Shown here one piece after another: positions 6,172-8,190 of a DNA stretch of 8,190 nucleotides. The DNA is from Acetobacteraceae bacterium. GTDB taxonomy: Bacteria > Pseudomonadota > Alphaproteobacteria > Acetobacterales > Acetobacteraceae. Position numbers and translations under genes: made by a program. The notes under the pieces were generated by a model, which did not search any database, was not told the origin of the DNA, and was given only the letters and a program-made list of their open reading frames with translations. The stretch is from assembly GCA_947476855.1 (NCBI GenBank), contig CANJSR010000208.1, forward strand, positions 1-8,190. The letters are read 5' to 3'. How positions within the stretch are numbered: the first letter of the stretch is position 1; every line of letters begins with the position of its first letter.

Positions 6172-6345
6172 GTAGTCACGGGCTCCCCCTCCCCTTGAGG
6201 GAGGGGGTTGGGGGGAGGGGTGCTCGCGCCCCAGTCTTGGGATTGGGGTATGGCAGGGACTACGAAGCATCCGCCCGAAGGTCCGTGCCGTCGCCTACCC
6301 CCCACCCCAACCCTCCCCCTCAAGGGGGGAGGGAGTAGGGATTAC
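6172..6345. repeat. Mirror-image pair of C/G-rich hairpins between convergent genes
   Basis: Two arms are imperfect inverted copies of each other, at 6181-6222 and 6296-6340, separated by about 73 bp. Each arm contains a perfect 9-bp hairpin: CCCCCTCCC (6185-6193), loop CTTGA, GGGAGGGGG (6199-6207) in the left, and CCCTCCCCC (6311-6319), loop TCAAG, GGGGGAGGG (6325-6333) in the right. The pattern resembles dispersed palindromic intergenic repeats seen in high-GC alphaproteobacteria; whether it is repeated elsewhere in this genome cannot be seen here. Located between the convergent racemase and HAD genes, it probably forms the 3' structure of both transcripts, but there is no T-run for canonical intrinsic termination. 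Antisense frames through it give low-complexity PSPQPPPSRGGG-like protein and are not genes. Confidence 0.8.
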
Positions 6346-6375
6346 GCCCTTCCTCTTCCCGTGAGGGGCTTGCAG

Positions 6376-7026
6376 TCAGGGCCCTTGGACCAATCGGACC
6401 ACCTGGGCTGGCACCTCGGCCAGGTGATCGGCCCCCGCCTCGGTCAGTTCCGCCGCACCGCCATAGCCCCACAGCACCCCAACCGAGCGCAGCGCGTTGA
6501 TCTTCGCCGCGTGGATGTCGTGCAGCCGGTCGCCGACCATGATGGTGGCGGCGGGATCCAGCGCCTCGGTTTTCAGGATATGGGCCAGCAGATCGTACTT
6601 CTCGTCCAGCCCGCCGCCCGGTTCGGCGCCGTAGATGCGCCGGACATAGGCGGTCAGGCCCAGGTGATCCATCACCCGCTCCGCGAAATCCCGCCGCTTG
6701 GACGTCGCGATATACAGCGGCAACCCGGCATCGCGCAGCCCATCCAGCATCCCGACCACGCCCGGAAACACCGAGCAGTCATAGAGCGCCACCTCGGAAT
6801 ACCGGGCGCGGTAGATCGCCAGCCCCTCCGCCACCCGGTCATCGCCGAAGGGGGCCAGCAGCCGGCCCAGGGACGTCGCGATCGGCGGCCCGACGGCCCA
6901 GGACAGATCACCGGCGGAATCCGGATCGTGCCCCAACTGCGACAGCGTGAACCGGAAGCACCCCGCGATCCCGGGCTTGGAATCCGACAGCGTGCCGTCC
7001 AGGTCGAGCAGGACCGTCGGCGTCAT
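6376..7026 (-). CDS. HAD-superfamily hydrolase, phosphoglycolate phosphatase-like
   Basis: The 216-residue product has all four HAD motifs: DLDGT (8-12, nucleophile D8 and acid/base D10), LYIATSK (104-110) as motif II, K143 in GLDEKYDLL as motif III, and MVGDRLHDI (163-171) with D166 and D170 as motif IV. A helical cap lies at about residues 15-85, typical of the Gph/PGMB-type C1-cap subfamily, and the length is near the family norm. It is likely a cytoplasmic phosphatase, possibly on 2-phosphoglycolate, but substrate specificity cannot be read from sequence. The frame extends upstream inside pimD, but the ATG at 7024-7026 overlaps the pimD stop as ATGA and directly precedes the motif I strand, so it is the start. 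Translation is probably coupled to the PimD-like gene. A metabolic link between the two is not obvious. Confidence 0.88.
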   Translation of the reverse strand: MTPTVLLDLDGTLSDSKPGIAGCFRFTLSQLGHDPDSAGDLSWAVGPPIATSLGRLLAPFGDDRVAEGLAIYRARYSEVALYDCSVFPGVVGMLDGLRDAGLPLYIATSKRRDFAERVMDHLGLTAYVRRIYGAEPGGGLDEKYDLLAHILKTEALDPAATIMVGDRLHDIHAAKINALRSVGVLWGYGGAAELTEAGADHLAEVPAQVVRLVQGP

Positions 7027-8165
7027 GCCGCGTGGCCGAACAGCCCGCCCAGGCGCGCCAGTTGCCGCAGGTGCGTGTCGGCATCCCCGTAAAGCTGGTC
7101 GATCACCGTCATCCGCTTGAAGTAATGCCCGACGGCATATTCCGCGGTCATGCCGATGCCGCCGTGAAGTTGCACCGCCTCCTGCCCGATGTGCCGGCCG
7201 GACTTGCCGATCTGCACCTTCGCAGCCGAGATCGCGCGCCGGCGCTCCACCGGGTCGGCCTCGGTGGACATGACGGTGGCGTACATCGCCATGCCGCGCG
7301 CCTGTTCCAGCTCGGTCAGCATGTCGACGGCGCGGTGCTGCAACACCTGGAACGACCCGATCGTGCGGCCGAACTGCTTGCGGGTCTTGAGGTATTCCAG
7401 CGTCATCTCGTTCATGACCTGCATCGCGCCCACCGCCTCGGCGCACAAAGCGGCGATCGCCTCGTCGACCACGTGCTCGATGATCGGCAGGGCGCTGGTG
7501 CCCAGGCACTGGTCGGCGCGCACGCCGGCAAGCGTGACCTCGGCCGCCCGCAGCCCGTCCTGCGTCGGGTAGCCACGGCGCGTCACGCCTGGCGCGCGGG
7601 CATCGACCAGGAACAGGCCGACGCCGTCGCGATCCCGCTGCGCCCCCGCGGTGCGGGCCGTCACCAGGATCATGTCGGCCGCATCGCCATGCAGAACCAC
7701 GCTCTTGGCCCCATCCACCACCCAGGCGGAGCCATCCTTGCGGGCGGTCGTCATCACGTCATGGAGGTCGTAACGGGAATGCCGCTCGACATGCGCGAAG
7801 GCGAGCTTGAGCTTGCCCGCCACGATCCGCGGCACCAGCGCACCGCGCAGTTCCGCCGATCCGGCGCGCCGGAGCAGCCCGCCGCCCAGAATGATGGTGG
7901 CGAAGAAGGGTTCCAGCACCAGGCCGCGGCCGAAGGATTCCATGACGATCATGGTTTCCACCGCGCCGCCGCCGAAGCCGCCCAGGGTCTCCTCGAACGG
8001 CAGGCCCAGAAGGCCGAGTTCGGCCAGCGCCTCCCAGTTCTCGGCCGCGTAGCCGGCGGGTTCGGCCTGGTATTTCTTGCGCTGGGTGAACTGGTACTTG
8101 TCCGCGATCAGGCGGTCGACGCTGTCCTTCAGCAGGCGTTGGTCGTCGGAGAGATCGAAGTCCAT
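7023..8165 (-). CDS. pimD: Acyl-CoA dehydrogenase, PimD-like small subunit
   Basis: The 380-residue product starts MDFDLSDDQRLLKDSVDRL and has the whole ACAD fold: N-domain with ELGLLGLPFEETLGGFGGG (49-67), middle domain with VVDGAKSVVLHGDAADMILV (149-168), and C-domain with RKQFG (262-266), FQVLQHRAVDML (272-283), QLHGGIG (332-338) and YAVGHYFKR (343-351). The whole sequence closely fits what I recall of pimeloyl-CoA dehydrogenase small subunits, which act on dicarboxylyl- or medium-chain acyl-CoAs. The C-terminal loop reads LYGDADTHLR (358-367) where homotetrameric ACADs have the EGT catalytic Glu. In heteromeric FadE-type dehydrogenases only one subunit keeps the base, so a catalytic large subunit (PimC-like) is expected, most likely upstream beyond the right edge. 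The start is supported by a good Shine-Dalgarno. It is coupled to the HAD gene by an ATGA overlap at 7023-7026. The symbol reflects family resemblance, not a proven substrate. Confidence 0.85.
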   Translation of the reverse strand: MDFDLSDDQRLLKDSVDRLIADKYQFTQRKKYQAEPAGYAAENWEALAELGLLGLPFEETLGGFGGGAVETMIVMESFGRGLVLEPFFATIILGGGLLRRAGSAELRGALVPRIVAGKLKLAFAHVERHSRYDLHDVMTTARKDGSAWVVDGAKSVVLHGDAADMILVTARTAGAQRDRDGVGLFLVDARAPGVTRRGYPTQDGLRAAEVTLAGVRADQCLGTSALPIIEHVVDEAIAALCAEAVGAMQVMNEMTLEYLKTRKQFGRTIGSFQVLQHRAVDMLTELEQARGMAMYATVMSTEADPVERRRAISAAKVQIGKSGRHIGQEAVQLHGGIGMTAEYAVGHYFKRMTVIDQLYGDADTHLRQLARLGGLFGHAA

Positions 8166-8171
8166 GGTGGG

Positions 8172-8177
8172 TCCTTC
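8172..8177 (-). promoter_or_regulatory. Shine-Dalgarno site of the PimD-like gene
   Basis: GAAGGA on the minus strand lies 6 nt before the ATG at 8163-8165. It confirms that start. Only 25 bp upstream are visible, so whether a promoter or a preceding operon gene lies beyond the edge is unknown. Confidence 0.7.
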
Positions 8178-8190
8178 AAAGACGTATCAC

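Noticed and set aside
5224..6270. Minus-strand 348-codon open frame
   Set aside because: It is antisense to the racemase, whose motifs and catalytic residues are intact. The translation is Arg/Gln/His-rich and begins in the C/G-rich repeat.
6223..6295. Central spacer of the inverted repeat as an encoded small RNA or att site
   Set aside because: It has no promoter, no integrase nearby and no target duplication that I can see.
6208..7092. Plus-strand 294-codon open frame
   Set aside because: It is antisense to the HAD gene, starts inside the repeat and shows no domain.
7027..7509. N-terminal extension of the HAD frame up to 7509
   Set aside because: The extension lies within pimD in another frame, and HAD motif I directly follows the ATG at 7024-7026.

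Overview
The window reads as a high-GC alphaproteobacterial chromosome segment. Acetobacteraceae or another member of Rhodospirillales is my best guess, based on GC- and C/G-ending codon use, alphaproteobacterial-type acyl-CoA dehydrogenases, a PEP-CTERM protein and a C/G-rich palindromic intergenic repeat. The taxon is an inference; there is no rRNA or other marker gene. Nearly all of the sequence is ordinary accessory metabolism, and I found no CRISPR array, tRNA, rRNA, intact insertion sequence, integrase or toxin-antitoxin pair.

Layout, left to right. (1) 1-103 (-) is the first 34 codons of a membrane protein that runs off the left edge. (2) 197-2127 (-) holds a two-gene unit joined by an ATGA overlap: an acyl-CoA-dehydrogenase-fold flavoprotein lacking the usual catalytic glutamate, then a zinc-ribbon SAM methyltransferase of the type common in surface-polysaccharide loci. 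(3) 2128-2737 has no confident gene; it contains a small hairpin and a few doubtful short reading frames. (4) 2738-3364 (+) encodes an exported PEP-CTERM protein, followed by a strong intrinsic terminator at 3464-3496. (5) 3365-3764 is otherwise mostly non-coding, with one weak leftover reading frame. (6) 3765-4956 (-) holds a MoeB/ThiF-type E1-like adenylyltransferase overlapped by a DsrE-family protein, a probable sulfur-transfer pair. (7) 5050-6171 (+), divergent from moeB, encodes an alpha-methylacyl-CoA racemase with its three expected catalytic residues. (8) 6172-6375 lies between convergent genes and carries a mirror-image pair of hairpins, each with a possible G-quadruplex in the transcript that crosses it. 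(9) 6376-8165 (-) holds a second ATGA-coupled pair: a PimD-like acyl-CoA dehydrogenase small subunit and a HAD phosphatase of the phosphoglycolate phosphatase type.

The clearest shared theme is CoA-thioester metabolism. The racemase resets the C2 stereochemistry of branched acyl-CoAs, and the PimD-like subunit would belong to a heteromeric dehydrogenase whose catalytic partner is probably just beyond the right edge. The ACAD-like flavoprotein at 916-2127 may do something other than acyl-CoA desaturation. The moeB-dsrE pair and the PEP-CTERM gene are separate functions. No fully new system is visible; the best leads are the ACAD-like protein without its base, the moeB-dsrE pair, and the mirror-symmetric 3' element.
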